A DNA stretch of 22,645 bases from CAYZXL01 sp964482435 (GCA_964482435.1 CAYZXL010000073.1:1-22645), one strand, 5' to 3'; positions 7,523-15,005 are shown, numbered from the stretch's first letter. Numbers and translations are program-made. Notes: generated from the letters alone by a model not told the origin.

Positions 7523-8722
7523 ATGACGCCCGGTTTTCTCTCCCACCCCCAGAAACGAATTGTCCTCACCTTTTCGCTGGCGGCTTTCCTTTTCGCTTTC
7601 TCGACGGTCGTGGAGTCGGTTTATCTTCCAATTTATCTCGAGAAGGTGATTGGACTCGGAAGGTCCGAGATCGGCCTGCTCATTTCCCTTTATGCCCTGA
7701 CGCTGGTTATTCTGGTTGCGCCGTTCGGCCACTTCTCTGATAGGGTCTCTCCGAAGAAAATCATTCAAGCAGGGCTGCTTTTGTCTGCGGCTTATTGCTG
7801 CCTTCTCGCATGGATGAGAAAGCTTGCGTTTTTCATTCCGGCGCAGGTCATCGGCGGGGTTGGCAATTCGCTCGTTGTCATCGCCCTTCCGTCGCTCTAT
7901 TACAAACATCTCAAGCCTTCCCGAAGAGGGCAGAAACTCGGCGCTTACATGTTCGCCAGTTTTCTCGGCTTTGCCTGTGGGCCGCTCGCGACGGGATTTC
8001 TTCTGAGGCGATGCGGTTTCACGTATGGTGAGGCTTTCATGGCGGTCGGAGCGCTCATGGGAGGGCTTTGGCTGTTCAGCGGGACCTTGAAGGACGCGCT
8101 GCCGTTCAAGATAAGGCTTTTTGATTACAAGCAGGACATTGTCCGGAAGGAAGTTTTTCTGCTGGTCTGCATGTTGCTTGCCATGGGGATTACTTTCGGG
8201 AACGAGCAGTCAAGCCTTGCACTGTATATGCGGGACGTGATTAAGCTGGACGACCTCGGCGTCGGCTCGGTGTTCGCGGTGCTTGGGTCCTGGATCGCCA
8301 TCCTCGCGGCGGTTACGGGGACGCTTTATGACCGCAGCAGGAAGGTCCTTCTGTTCATCTGCTTAGGGCTTGTGGTGTCTGGTTCGTTCCACATCCTTAC
8401 GGCCTTCACGAAAAGCTACGGTTCCATCCTTGGGGTGCGCCTCCTGCACACGACCGGGGATGCTGTCGTCATCTTCGCCATGAACGCCATCATCGCTTCC
8501 ATATTCCCGACGCACAGGATGGGAGGTAACGTGGGCTTCACAACGTTCTTCCAGACGCAGGGGACATTCTTAGGGGCGCTTGCGAGCGGCTTTTTCGACG
8601 CGAACTATGGCAGCCGGTTGTCTTTCATCGTTGCGGGTTCGGGGACGATCTTTGTCGGATTTCTCCTCGCGGCGAATTGGAGGACGATGCTAAGCCTCTC
8701 GAGGGAATTGCAGAGGCAATGA
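7523..8722 (+). CDS. MFS transporter
   Basis: A 399-aa, very hydrophobic protein with about twelve predicted membrane segments in two halves. The loop after segment 2 carries GHFSDRVSPKK, matching the major facilitator superfamily A-motif (GxxxDRxGRK-like). A second copy in the C-terminal half reads GTLYDRSRKV. Size and motifs fit a proton-coupled exporter or uptake carrier of the MFS_1 group; the substrate cannot be read from sequence. It follows the ABC ATPase by 94 nt. Its 3' end overlaps the convergent glycosyltransferase gene by 33 bp. GGGGAGAG about 9 nt upstream supports the start. Confidence 0.88.
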   Translation: MTPGFLSHPQKRIVLTFSLAAFLFAFSTVVESVYLPIYLEKVIGLGRSEIGLLISLYALTLVILVAPFGHFSDRVSPKKIIQAGLLLSAAYCCLLAWMRKLAFFIPAQVIGGVGNSLVVIALPSLYYKHLKPSRRGQKLGAYMFASFLGFACGPLATGFLLRRCGFTYGEAFMAVGALMGGLWLFSGTLKDALPFKIRLFDYKQDIVRKEVFLLVCMLLAMGITFGNEQSSLALYMRDVIKLDDLGVGSVFAVLGSWIAILAAVTGTLYDRSRKVLLFICLGLVVSGSFHILTAFTKSYGSILGVRLLHTTGDAVVIFAMNAIIASIFPTHRMGGNVGFTTFFQTQGTFLGALASGFFDANYGSRLSFIVAGSGTIFVGFLLAANWRTMLSLSRELQRQ

Positions 8723-9916
8723 CCGGGAGCCATCGTCCCGTTGGCTGACTCCCCGGTTACGGGGACTGGCGCGATGGAACGTCCGGACGTATAGGTTCGC
8801 CATAGTCTGGGCCATCCGGGAGACGCTGAACTGTTCCACGGCTTTCCTCAGACCCCGATAAATCATGTCGCGTCTCAAGGTCGGATTGTCGAGCAATCGG
8901 ATGATGCTCTCCGCAAGTGGCCGTGGACGCCCCGGTGGGACAAGAAGCCCGTCCACACCATTCTCGATTATCTCGGGGATTCCTCCGACTCTCGACGCGA
9001 TAACCGGAACGCCGCAGGCGAGCGCCTCTATGATCGCGACGCCAAACCCTTCCCACAAAGACGGCAGGACAAACACCTCGAAGCAGTTGAGGACCGCAGG
9101 AACATCGTTCCGAATCCCGGCAAAGACGAGCGCGTCCTGAACGCCCAGGCTCTTTGCCCGTTCTTCCAGCTCCTTTCGCAGCAGCCCTTTCCCGACGAGG
9201 ACGAACTTGGCCCGCGGATACTTCAGCCGGACAAGCGGAATCGCTTCAACGAGGAGCTCGTAGCCCTTTTGCCGGCTCACATGCCCGACAGAGCCGATGA
9301 CTGTATCGCCCGGCTCGATCCCCAACTCCTTTCGCACGCTCTCCACTTGCGGAAAGAGTGGTGAGCCTTTCTTCATCGGGCAAAAGACGCTTGTGTCAAC
9401 GGCATTCGGGACGACCACGACTTTGAGGGGACTAATGCCGACTTTCTCGACGAGGTGCTCGCGGACTCTGTTAGAGCACGCGATGATCAGGTCGGTCAGA
9501 GCGCTCAGTCTCCGCTCGGTCCACGAAAAAGGCGGACGGGTCTTGAGCTCGTAAACGTTCTGCTCGGAACTGATGACGCACCTTGTCCGAGCCAGCCACG
9601 CAGCGAGGCGGCCGTAAATCTGGCTGTAGATGAGGTGCGTGTGGACGATGTCGTAACGCCCTTTTTGAATGATGCGCCCGAGGCGAAGCAAAACCGTCGC
9701 GTCGAGGTTTCCGGCGGTTCGGAAGACGGTTATGGGTATCCCGATTCTTTTGCATTCCACCTGGAGGTCTCGGGTGGCGTCCTTGCCCCTGTCCGGGACG
9801 CACACCTCCTGAAAAAATCTCTCTTTTGGGAGATGCTCGAGGAGCTGCAAAAGAAAGCGCTCGTTCCCCCCGATGTCCAAGCTGTTGATAACGTGAAGAA
9901 TCCTTGTCGTTCTCAT
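8690..9916 (-). CDS. GT4 family glycosyltransferase (GT-B fold)
   Basis: A 408-aa glycosyltransferase. The N-terminal domain starts RILHVINSLDIGGNERFL, followed by DIVHTHLIYSQIYGRLAAW, the GT4 acceptor side. The donor-binding domain has VVPNAVD (168-174), GSVGHVSRQKGYELL (208-222), FVLVGKG and LPSLWEGFGVAIIEALACG. In the last of these Glu289 and Glu297 form the EX7E motif, followed by GVPVIASRVGGIPEII. These are hallmarks of retaining GT4 enzymes that transfer sugars from NDP-sugars to polysaccharide or lipid acceptors at the cytoplasmic membrane. The C-terminal about 20 residues are basic and poorly conserved in appearance. No other polysaccharide genes are nearby and no strong ribosome-binding site is seen. 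The stretch 9917-10108 upstream has no gene. Confidence 0.93.
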   Translation of the reverse strand: MRTTRILHVINSLDIGGNERFLLQLLEHLPKERFFQEVCVPDRGKDATRDLQVECKRIGIPITVFRTAGNLDATVLLRLGRIIQKGRYDIVHTHLIYSQIYGRLAAWLARTRCVISSEQNVYELKTRPPFSWTERRLSALTDLIIACSNRVREHLVEKVGISPLKVVVVPNAVDTSVFCPMKKGSPLFPQVESVRKELGIEPGDTVIGSVGHVSRQKGYELLVEAIPLVRLKYPRAKFVLVGKGLLRKELEERAKSLGVQDALVFAGIRNDVPAVLNCFEVFVLPSLWEGFGVAIIEALACGVPVIASRVGGIPEIIENGVDGLLVPPGRPRPLAESIIRLLDNPTLRRDMIYRGLRKAVEQFSVSRMAQTMANLYVRTFHRASPRNRGVSQRDDGSRSLPLQFPREA

Positions 9917-10081
9917 GGTTTTGACCGTCCGGGCGGACTTGAGAGGTTATCTTATGCCCGGCGGACGAAAAGTCAACCTCTTTGCCGTGGCGAGGCGCGG
10001 CTTCGGTTTAGCGGCAGGGGGCCGCACAAACGAGAGCGCGTCTGGATTCGTGGAATCCCCGCAGGGGATGAAAGAAAGTAG

Positions 10082-10101
10082 CCACGGGCGTCAACCCGTG
10101 G
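10082..10101. repeat. Short hairpin CCACGGG...CCCGTGG
   Basis: A 7-bp perfect stem (10082-10088 with 10095-10101) around a 6-nt loop, preceded by GTAG. It resembles the GTAGCCAC palindromic pieces inside families A and B, and so is probably an isolated degenerate repeat unit between the glycosyltransferase and cupin genes. Confidence 0.45.
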
Positions 10102-10108
10102 AACCAGC

Positions 10109-10486
10109 TTATGAATCGGTGCCCTTACCGGCGTCCCTCTCGCCGGAATAGAGCTTTCGGTCCGGCGGCGCCTGGCAGCTTATGCAGACCATTCCCTCCG
10201 GTCCCGCGACGGTCCCGTGAATTTCACCTGCGGGCACAAAAACCACGTCGCCCGCTTTTATCGGCCGCTCGATTTTGCCCTGCTTCAAAACGCCCGAACC
10301 CTCCAGGACGACGAAGACGTCTTCCGACTCGTCGTGGTCGTGCTGCGGAAATTCGTCCCCCGGGCCGAAGACGATGTAGTTGAGCGTCAGATTCTTCGCC
10401 CCCATTCCCGGATAGACGACCTTCCGTGTGTCGCCAGCCCCCATTTGAAACCTTGTTCCTTCTTTCAGCTTCAATATCGTCGCCAT
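10109..10486 (-). CDS. Small single-domain cupin protein
   Basis: A 125-aa cupin_2 protein. Motif 1 reads GPGDEFPQHDHDESEDVFVVLEG, giving His49, His51 and Glu55. Motif 2 reads IKAGDVVFVPAGEIHGTV, giving His90. Together these are the four usual metal ligands of the beta-barrel. Such proteins bind a divalent metal and act as small isomerases, dioxygenase-like enzymes or sugar/aromatic binding proteins; sequence alone does not say which. GAGGC lies upstream of the ATG. It is co-oriented with the glycosyltransferase but separated from it by 192 bp. The C-terminal 20 residues are polar and contain CISCQAP. Confidence 0.88.
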   Translation of the reverse strand: MATILKLKEGTRFQMGAGDTRKVVYPGMGAKNLTLNYIVFGPGDEFPQHDHDESEDVFVVLEGSGVLKQGKIERPIKAGDVVFVPAGEIHGTVAGPEGMVCISCQAPPDRKLYSGERDAGKGTDS

Positions 10487-10722
10487 ATTCTTGCCTCACT
10501 GGTTTGGGGTCCGCGTCTCAAGGAGATGTTCTCCGGCCGAATGCCTATTCTACTCATGGTGACCTTACCACGCCGGCGTGTCCGCCCGCCAGCGCAATGT
10601 GACCGTGATTCATTTGCATTGAATTCGCCGCTCCTTATCCGGGCAGGCAGCTGATACGTCGAACGAGGAGCTGAGACACCGGGGGCGCCACTCTGTTGTT
10701 GGTCTCAAGGCCCCTATTTTCT

Positions 10723-10850
10723 CTCGCCAAGCCGCAAAGAGCGCAAAGAAGCATATGGTGCTGCCGCTTTTTTCTCAGCGACCTCTGCGCCTTTGCGAGA
10801 GCCTTTCCGCCACGTGTTTTGCTCGCCAAGTCGCCAAGAGCGCAGAGGGG
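10723..10850. repeat. Degenerate CGCAAAG / CTCGCCAAG repeat cluster (family D)
   Basis: Contains CTCGCCAAGCCGCAAAGAGC, then CTCTGCGCCTTTGCGAGAG, then CTCGCCAAGTCGCCAAGAGC. Related pieces in the opposite sense occur at 21205-21275. This sits in a 675-bp stretch (10487-11161) without any gene I can support. The stretch otherwise holds the promoter at 10863 and a short hairpin ATGTCGATGCGACAT near 11037. Confidence 0.6.
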
Positions 10851-10862
10851 CCATAAGACTGC

Positions 10863-10890
10863 TTGACATCGGTGCGGGGTCTGGCATAAT
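10863..10890 (+). promoter_or_regulatory. Strong promoter pointing into the cassette-like region
   Basis: TTGACA (10863-10868) and CATAAT (10885-10890, overlapping TAATAA) are 16-18 nt apart. It is among the best promoter matches in the window. The first gene downstream is the TIR gene at 11162, leaving a leader of about 265 nt. By position it could serve as a cassette-array promoter (Pc-like). That role is inferred, and a small RNA product is an alternative. Confidence 0.5.
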
Positions 10891-11161
10891 AAACCGCGGA
10901 TAAAGAGACGCCGCCCTTTTGGAAGAAGCAGTCAAACGTTTCGGGGGCCATAGCAATGAGCGGCCTGAGAGGGTTGCTGTTAGCCCCTTTCAGATGTGGC
11001 GGTCGGGTCGTCACAACAGGTTTATAGACCAATGGTTATGTCGATGCGACATCTGTTTCGCGGGCGTATTATGAGGCGCTTGTAGTGGTGCTTGGGGTGT
11101 TATATGGGTCAATCCAAACAGTGTTGTCCGTATATGGTTTTGAGACCAGGAGGATAGGTCC

Positions 11162-12043
11162 GTGGCAAAGCCAACGGTCTTCATCAGTCACGTCCACCGT
11201 GACGGGCCGTCGGCCGACGCCCTTGAAAAGGTGCTCCGCAAAGCGATCCTCGGAGGCGTCGACGTTTTCAACTCCTCCAACCGACGGTCCATCTCAGCAG
11301 GTGACCCATGGCGCGAGCGTGTCATTGAGATGCTGAGGAACTCGAGCTGTGTGCTTGTTCTGGCCTCGCCAGACAGCGTCGCGACGCCCTGGGTGAACTT
11401 CGAATCCGGCGGTGCGTGGGTCTCCGGTACGCGCGTGATCCCATGCTGCATCAAGGGAATGAAACCCTCCAGTCTCCCTGCACCACTCAGCCATCTTCAG
11501 GCGTTGAACCTCGCCAATCCGGACGACTTACGCTCCCTCATAGGCCAGATTGCCGAGATGGCTTCTCTGGATTTCCCCAGTGATTTCGACGTCCGTGACG
11601 CCACGCGCACGATCGTTGATTCGTGGGAGACAGAACGTAGCTCCGGAGCGAACGAGGAGTTCCTCGCCTGGATTCAGAAGGCCGTCAGGCGCCCAAGGAA
11701 ATACAGCGGAACCTCAGCCCGCGGACTCTTTCGCGTCAGCCAGATTTCCGCGACCAACCCCCAGCAGACCGGCCAGTTCCCCAAGGAGGACCTGGCTCCC
11801 GGCGATACCGTCGTTTGCCATGTTGAACCCGAGGGTGCAGAGTCTGGAGGTCTTGACTACTGCTTTGCCACGGCCAAGGTAGCAGATTCCCTCGAGGGCT
11901 CGGAACCTGAGGACGTGTTATCCGGAGAGGTCAAGTGCCTTGGGCAGATTAGGGTGTACGAATACGGCATCCCGATTCTCGACGAAGAACGGGGCGTCGA
12001 GTACCATGTCGCATGGCTTATTGTCAGCGCAACGAAGGCATAA
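11162..12043 (+). CDS. TIR-domain protein with unrecognised C-terminal domain
   Basis: A 293-aa protein starting at GTG 11162, with CCAGGAGG 8 nt upstream. Residues 1-125 form a TIR_2-like domain: VFISHVHRDGPSADALEKVL, then a loop with SISAGDPWRERVIEML, then SSCVLVLASPDSVATPWVNFE. The Glu in NFESGGAW (Glu81) sits where TIR NADases carry their catalytic glutamate. Residues 165-293 (RGLFRVSQISATN onward) look beta-rich and match no family I know. Bacterial TIR proteins with this motif commonly cleave NAD+ in anti-phage defence, usually switched on by an attached sensor domain. Here the C-terminal domain would be that sensor by inference. The stop lies inside an attC-like site, as in a gene cassette. 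Confidence 0.85.
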   Translation: MAKPTVFISHVHRDGPSADALEKVLRKAILGGVDVFNSSNRRSISAGDPWRERVIEMLRNSSCVLVLASPDSVATPWVNFESGGAWVSGTRVIPCCIKGMKPSSLPAPLSHLQALNLANPDDLRSLIGQIAEMASLDFPSDFDVRDATRTIVDSWETERSSGANEEFLAWIQKAVRRPRKYSGTSARGLFRVSQISATNPQQTGQFPKEDLAPGDTVVCHVEPEGAESGGLDYCFATAKVADSLEGSEPEDVLSGEVKCLGQIRVYEYGIPILDEERGVEYHVAWLIVSATKA

Positions 12044-12127
12044 CAACCCGACGGCCGGTCCTCTCACGGCCCTTGCGGGGGCAATCGCGATGCCGGCCGC
12101 GCCCGCGCGTTAGCCCCAGCGTTACGT
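12038..12127 (+). other. attC-like recombination site a
   Basis: A 90-bp imperfect palindrome begins at GCATAAC (12038-12044, containing the TIR stop codon) and ends at GTTACGT (12121-12127). These would be the R'' and R' simple sites, pairing at about 5 of 7. Inner arms GGCCGG/CCGGCC add stem. The right side, TTAGCCCCAGCGTTACGTG, parallels the layout of the classical aadA attC end (TTAACTCAAGCGTTAGATG). R' departs from the GTTRRRY consensus at one base, and no integrase gene is seen. Moderate support only. Confidence 0.45.
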
Positions 12128-12155
12128 GGGCCACAACAGCTGGAGGATTGATCAT

Positions 12156-12743
12156 ATGAGTGAACCTGTTGATCAGGAAGTGGAGGCTATCAAGGCGGTT
12201 CTGACAGCTCTTGCACCATTATCGGAAAAGGCCCGGGCCAGCGTGCTCGATTACGTCGTACGACGCTTGAGCGTGCCGTCATTGACCCCTAGACTGCCCG
12301 CCCCTCCCGCTCCGGCAGGGATCGCAGATGTCGATTCCGGGGGAGCTGGGCGCGGTGCAAGCCCGGTGCACATCAAGCAGTTCAAAGAGGAGAGCGGACC
12401 ACGATCAGCCAACGAGATGGCCGCGGTGGTCGCCTATTACCTCGCCAACGTTGCCGCTCCCGCCGAAAGGAAGGCAAGCGTCAATCACAAGGACATTGAG
12501 AGCTACTTCAAGATTGCAGGTTTCCGCTTGCCCCGCCGCGTCCGGCAGACGCTTCCAAACGCCAAGAACGCGGGGTACTTCGACCTTGTCGGCGAAGGGG
12601 AGTATCGGCTGAACGCGGTCGGCCACAACCTAGTTGCGCACAGTCTTCCCCGCGGACAGCTGGCAAGGCGCGGGAAGGGCCGCGTTCGAGAGGGCGGCGC
12701 GAGGACGAGGAAAGCGGTAGGACGACGCAGCCGGCCGAAGTGA
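12156..12743 (+). CDS. Winged-helix-like protein, first gene of a two-gene cassette
   Basis: A 195-aa protein. ATG 12156 is chosen because GGAGG sits 9 nt upstream; a GTG at 12126 would add ten residues but lies next to the attC-like end. Residues about 1-40 are helical (VEAIKAVLTALAPLSEKARA), followed by a Pro/Gly-rich linker. Residues about 85-165 then fold plausibly as a winged helix: NEMAAVVAYYLANVA, HKDIESYFKIAGFRLP, QTLPNAKNAGYFDLVGEGEY, LNAVGHNLV. The last 30 residues are very Arg/Lys-rich, suggesting nucleic-acid contact. The stop overlaps the next start (GTGA), so the two products probably act together. I recognise the fold type, not the exact family. A role as regulator or adaptor of the downstream protein is inferred. 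Confidence 0.78.
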   Translation: MSEPVDQEVEAIKAVLTALAPLSEKARASVLDYVVRRLSVPSLTPRLPAPPAPAGIADVDSGGAGRGASPVHIKQFKEESGPRSANEMAAVVAYYLANVAAPAERKASVNHKDIESYFKIAGFRLPRRVRQTLPNAKNAGYFDLVGEGEYRLNAVGHNLVAHSLPRGQLARRGKGRVREGGARTRKAVGRRSRPK

Positions 12744-13585
12744 GAGCGGGCATGATCCAGGAACTGTTCCACCTGGTCTCGGCATTCCATGGTCGCCTGA
12801 GAGGGCGTTCCACCGTCAATGTCAACGATCGTGAGAGCAAGCACAATGCTATTGGCCTCGCGTTAGCGTACTTCAACACATATCGCGAGGAGATTGTCGA
12901 AGCAACCGGGGCGACAGACGCCGTACTTCGCCACGACGAAAAATGGCAAGACTTGGTCCGCCTGGCCCACGGCAACAACCAGCGGAGCTCCTACACGAAG
13001 CTGTTGGCCTCGCTCGCGAAGGAAGTAAGAGAGTTCAGCGTTGTTTCCCTTGCCAGGGTGGCGCACACCGGCGGCCGTGGCGGGCCCTCCGATCTCAGTC
13101 CTTCCGAGCTTGCCCTCGTCTCGACTCTGGAAGGACTACTGCCAACAGCGGCTGCCTCCTACCGCCAAGGCCTCCTCGATCTTCAGGGGGCAGATCGGCT
13201 TTCTTACCGCGGAACCGCCTCGGAGTTTCGCGAAGCCCTTCGGGAGACACTCGACTATCTTGCTCCGGACTCTGAGGTCATCAAGCAAGCCGGCTTCAAG
13301 TTGGAGGATGGCCAAAAACGGCCCACGATGAAGCAGAAGGCGCGCTTTGTGCTGACATCCCGCGGCCGTGGCAAAACGCAGAGGGCCGTTACGGAGAGAG
13401 CCATTGGAGTGACCGAGGATCTTGTCGGCGACGTCGTGCGTGCCACGTATGACAGGGCGTCTTTAGCCGCGCACCTGGAGACGACCAGAGCAGAGGTGTT
13501 GCGCATTAAGCGCTACGTCGACACGGTGCTGTTCGATCTCTTGGAGGTGCGAGATGCGGCAGCACGCCGCCTAACACCCCGATGA
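12740..13585 (+). CDS. Predicted nuclease-like conflict protein (pPIWI-associated-nuclease type?)
   Basis: A 281-aa protein starting at GTG 12740, overlapping the upstream stop by 4 nt; ATG 12752 is an alternative. The N-terminal half is helical with no motif I recognise. Residues about 145-281 contain ETLDYLAPDSEVIKQAGFK, RPTMKQKARFVLTSRG, YDRASLAAHLETTRAEVLRI and KRYVDTVLFDLLEV. This resembles the family annotated as predicted pPIWI-associating nuclease, recalled from memory and not checked. No metal-dependent nuclease triad is obvious, so an RNA-binding HEPN-like helical protein is an alternative. Coupling to the winged-helix gene and flanking by attC-like palindromes suggest a portable two-gene unit, probably toxic or defensive. 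Confidence 0.75.
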   Translation: MRAGMIQELFHLVSAFHGRLRGRSTVNVNDRESKHNAIGLALAYFNTYREEIVEATGATDAVLRHDEKWQDLVRLAHGNNQRSSYTKLLASLAKEVREFSVVSLARVAHTGGRGGPSDLSPSELALVSTLEGLLPTAAASYRQGLLDLQGADRLSYRGTASEFREALRETLDYLAPDSEVIKQAGFKLEDGQKRPTMKQKARFVLTSRGRGKTQRAVTERAIGVTEDLVGDVVRATYDRASLAAHLETTRAEVLRIKRYVDTVLFDLLEVRDAAARRLTPR

Positions 13586-13673
13586 ACCCGACGACGGTTT
13601 CGCTGCGCTACGCCGCCGCGGGGCCCGGCGCCCGATGGGCGGCGCATATGCCGCGATGACTGGCCAGTTACGC
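13569..13673 (+). other. attC-like recombination site b
   Basis: A 105-bp imperfect palindrome overlapping the last codons of the upstream gene. It begins with consensus R'' GCCTAAC (13569-13575) and ends with GTTACGC (13667-13673), complementary at 6 of 7. Internal arms CGCCGCC/GGGCGGCG form a strong stem. The right-hand simple site has the same GTTACGY form as site a, which supports a common system. No experimental or profile evidence is available. Confidence 0.45.
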
Positions 13674-13681
13674 TTCACTAA

Positions 13682-13948
13682 CAGCTCGCCAACTATCCGG
13701 ATGAAGTCGGCATAGCGCTCCATCTTGAGTCGGATGAAGTCCCTGGACCCGGAGAGCATCTCTCCCCGATCTCGGGAGAGGAACTGGCGCCGGGTATCCC
13801 CGTAGAGTGGGACCCACGATGGTCTCACAACCGGGCGCGTCTTGTCGCGAAGGTGGGAAAAGACCAGAGCCCGGAGGTTGGCGTCCGCGCGATGCAAGCG
13901 TTGATCTCTCGCACCCGTGACATCGTCGAGAAGAACTTGAAGACCTGA
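13682..13948 (+). pseudogene. 5'-less gene fragment in cassette position
   Basis: An 88-codon open frame ending at TGA 13946-13948. It is preceded in frame by TAA 13679-13681 and has no usable start near its 5' end. The translation is protein-like: PDEVGIALHLES, GEELAPGIPVEWDPRWSHNR, ARLVAKVGKDQSPEVGVRAM, QALISRTRDIVEKNLK. Third positions are GC-rich as in neighbouring genes. It begins 8 nt after attC-like site b and ends 4 nt before site c, exactly the place of a cassette gene. It most likely retains only the C-terminal part of a protein. I do not recognise the family. An open frame on the opposite strand (13571-13969) is Arg/Leu/Ser-rich and looks antisense. Confidence 0.5.
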
Positions 13949-13952
13949 GAAT

Positions 13953-14014
13953 GCGAACCAATCGCTCAAGCCGACGCCCGCTTTAGCACAAGTCCTCGGC
14001 GGGCGCGGCTTAGC
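13953..14014 (+). other. attC-like recombination site c, right end missing
   Basis: Starts GCGAAC and contains TCAAGCCGACGCCCGC paired, with one bulged base, to GCGGGCGCGGCTTAGC. The arm TCAAGCCGACGCC and its partner GGCGCGGCTTA are nearly identical to the stem of the aadA-cassette attC, including an extrahelical base. The outer GTTRRRY that should follow is absent, because repeat B begins 3 bp later (14017). This is the clearest attC resemblance of the three. Confidence 0.55.
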
Positions 14015-14016
14015 AG

Positions 14017-14246
14017 ATGCTTTCGTAAATACAGTTACGAGCGGTGCACGGCGCTACAGACCGCGACGACCCACTTTGAACATTGTCGTGTCCTGCCGGG
14101 CTTCAGCCGGCATCGTCCTGTAGCCACCGTCTTCAGGCGGTGGTGTCAGAGTCCCGCGGCTTGTCGTCCGGAGCCGGCTTTAGCCGGGCTTCTCGACCAG
14201 CGGATTCATCCGAAAATACGTCACCGTATTTATGAAACGGACCACT
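14017..14246 (+). repeat. Family B MITE-like repeat, copy 1
   Basis: A 230-bp element nearly identical to 21406-21635. Terminal inverted repeats are TTTCGTAAATACAGTTAC (14021-14038) and GTCACCGTATTTATGAAA (14220-14237), with about four mismatches. The middle carries the same palindromes as family A: CGGGCTTCAGCCGGC, CCACCGTCTTCAGGCGGTGG and GAGCCGGCTTTAGCCGGGCT. There is no transposase. It truncates attC-like site c and ends 32 bp before the methyltransferase start. Confidence 0.85.
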
Positions 14247-14278
14247 CAGCTGAGTCATTCGGGCACGAAGAACCGAGG

Positions 14279-15004
14279 ATGGCGAAGATTGACTACAATA
14301 GCGTGGCTTCCTCTTACGCCCGTCACAGGGGCGCCAGCGGCTTTGTCCTTGCGGAGCTGGACCGTGGTAGTGGTCTCTCCCCGGAATCGAAGGTACTCGA
14401 AGTCGGCTGCGGGACTGGCAACTACATTGCCGAGATTGTTGCATTGCATGGCTGTCGCGGTTGGGGCATTGACCCGTCGAACGAGATGCTCCGCCGCGCA
14501 CCCCGGATGGACCGGCTGCAATTCCAGCTCGGCACGTCCCCAGACTTTGGCCTCCCCGATGGTGTCTTCGACTTCGTCTTCTCCGTCAACGTCATTCATC
14601 ACGTGCAGGATACCCTGGCGCACTTCCGGGAGGCTTATCGCGTGCTCCGGGCGAAGGGCGTCATCTGCACAGTTACGGATTCCGAGGAGATTATCCGCAA
14701 GCGGAGGCCGTTGTCGGAATACTGGCCGGAGACGGTGAAGGCAGACCTGAAGAGGTATCCGCCGATCAGCCATCTACGCGACGAGATGGCCGAACTGGGA
14801 TTCACAGCCATCACGGAGCGCGTGATCCAACAGACGATGCCGGTTACGGACGCGGCTCCTTACCGAGACAAGGCCTTTTCATGTCTGCACTTGATACCGG
14901 AAGAAGCGTTTCAGGCAGGCCTGCGTCGTCTCCAACAAGACCTTGCCGCGGGCCCGGTCGCTGGCTGGTCCGGGTACGTATGTCTGTGGGGCAGGGTGCC
15001 ATAA
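14279..15004 (+). CDS. Class I SAM-dependent methyltransferase
   Basis: A 241-aa protein with a Rossmann-type methyltransferase core. Motif I is VLEVGCGTGNY (about 39-49), followed by the acidic GIDPSNEML after strand 2, then FDFVFSVNVIHHV (motif II-like) and REAYRVLRAKGV. This is the Methyltransf_11/25 pattern seen in UbiE-, arsenite- and small-molecule methyltransferases. The C-terminal part (from about 140) would define the substrate and has no motif I recognise; a Cys (SCLHL) lies near 201. The only ribosome-binding signal is CGAGG immediately before the ATG. The gene is bracketed by repeat B on its left and an A/C repeat composite touching its stop, so it may be a transferred unit. Substrate unknown. 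Confidence 0.88.
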   Translation: MAKIDYNSVASSYARHRGASGFVLAELDRGSGLSPESKVLEVGCGTGNYIAEIVALHGCRGWGIDPSNEMLRRAPRMDRLQFQLGTSPDFGLPDGVFDFVFSVNVIHHVQDTLAHFREAYRVLRAKGVICTVTDSEEIIRKRRPLSEYWPETVKADLKRYPPISHLRDEMAELGFTAITERVIQQTMPVTDAAPYRDKAFSCLHLIPEEAFQAGLRRLQQDLAAGPVAGWSGYVCLWGRVP

Positions 15005-15005
15005 C

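Noticed and set aside
13571..13969. 132-codon minus-strand open frame after the nuclease-like gene
   Set aside because: Arg/Leu/Ser-rich antisense character. The plus-strand frame 13682-13948 has a better amino-acid pattern, and the left part overlaps the attC-like palindrome.
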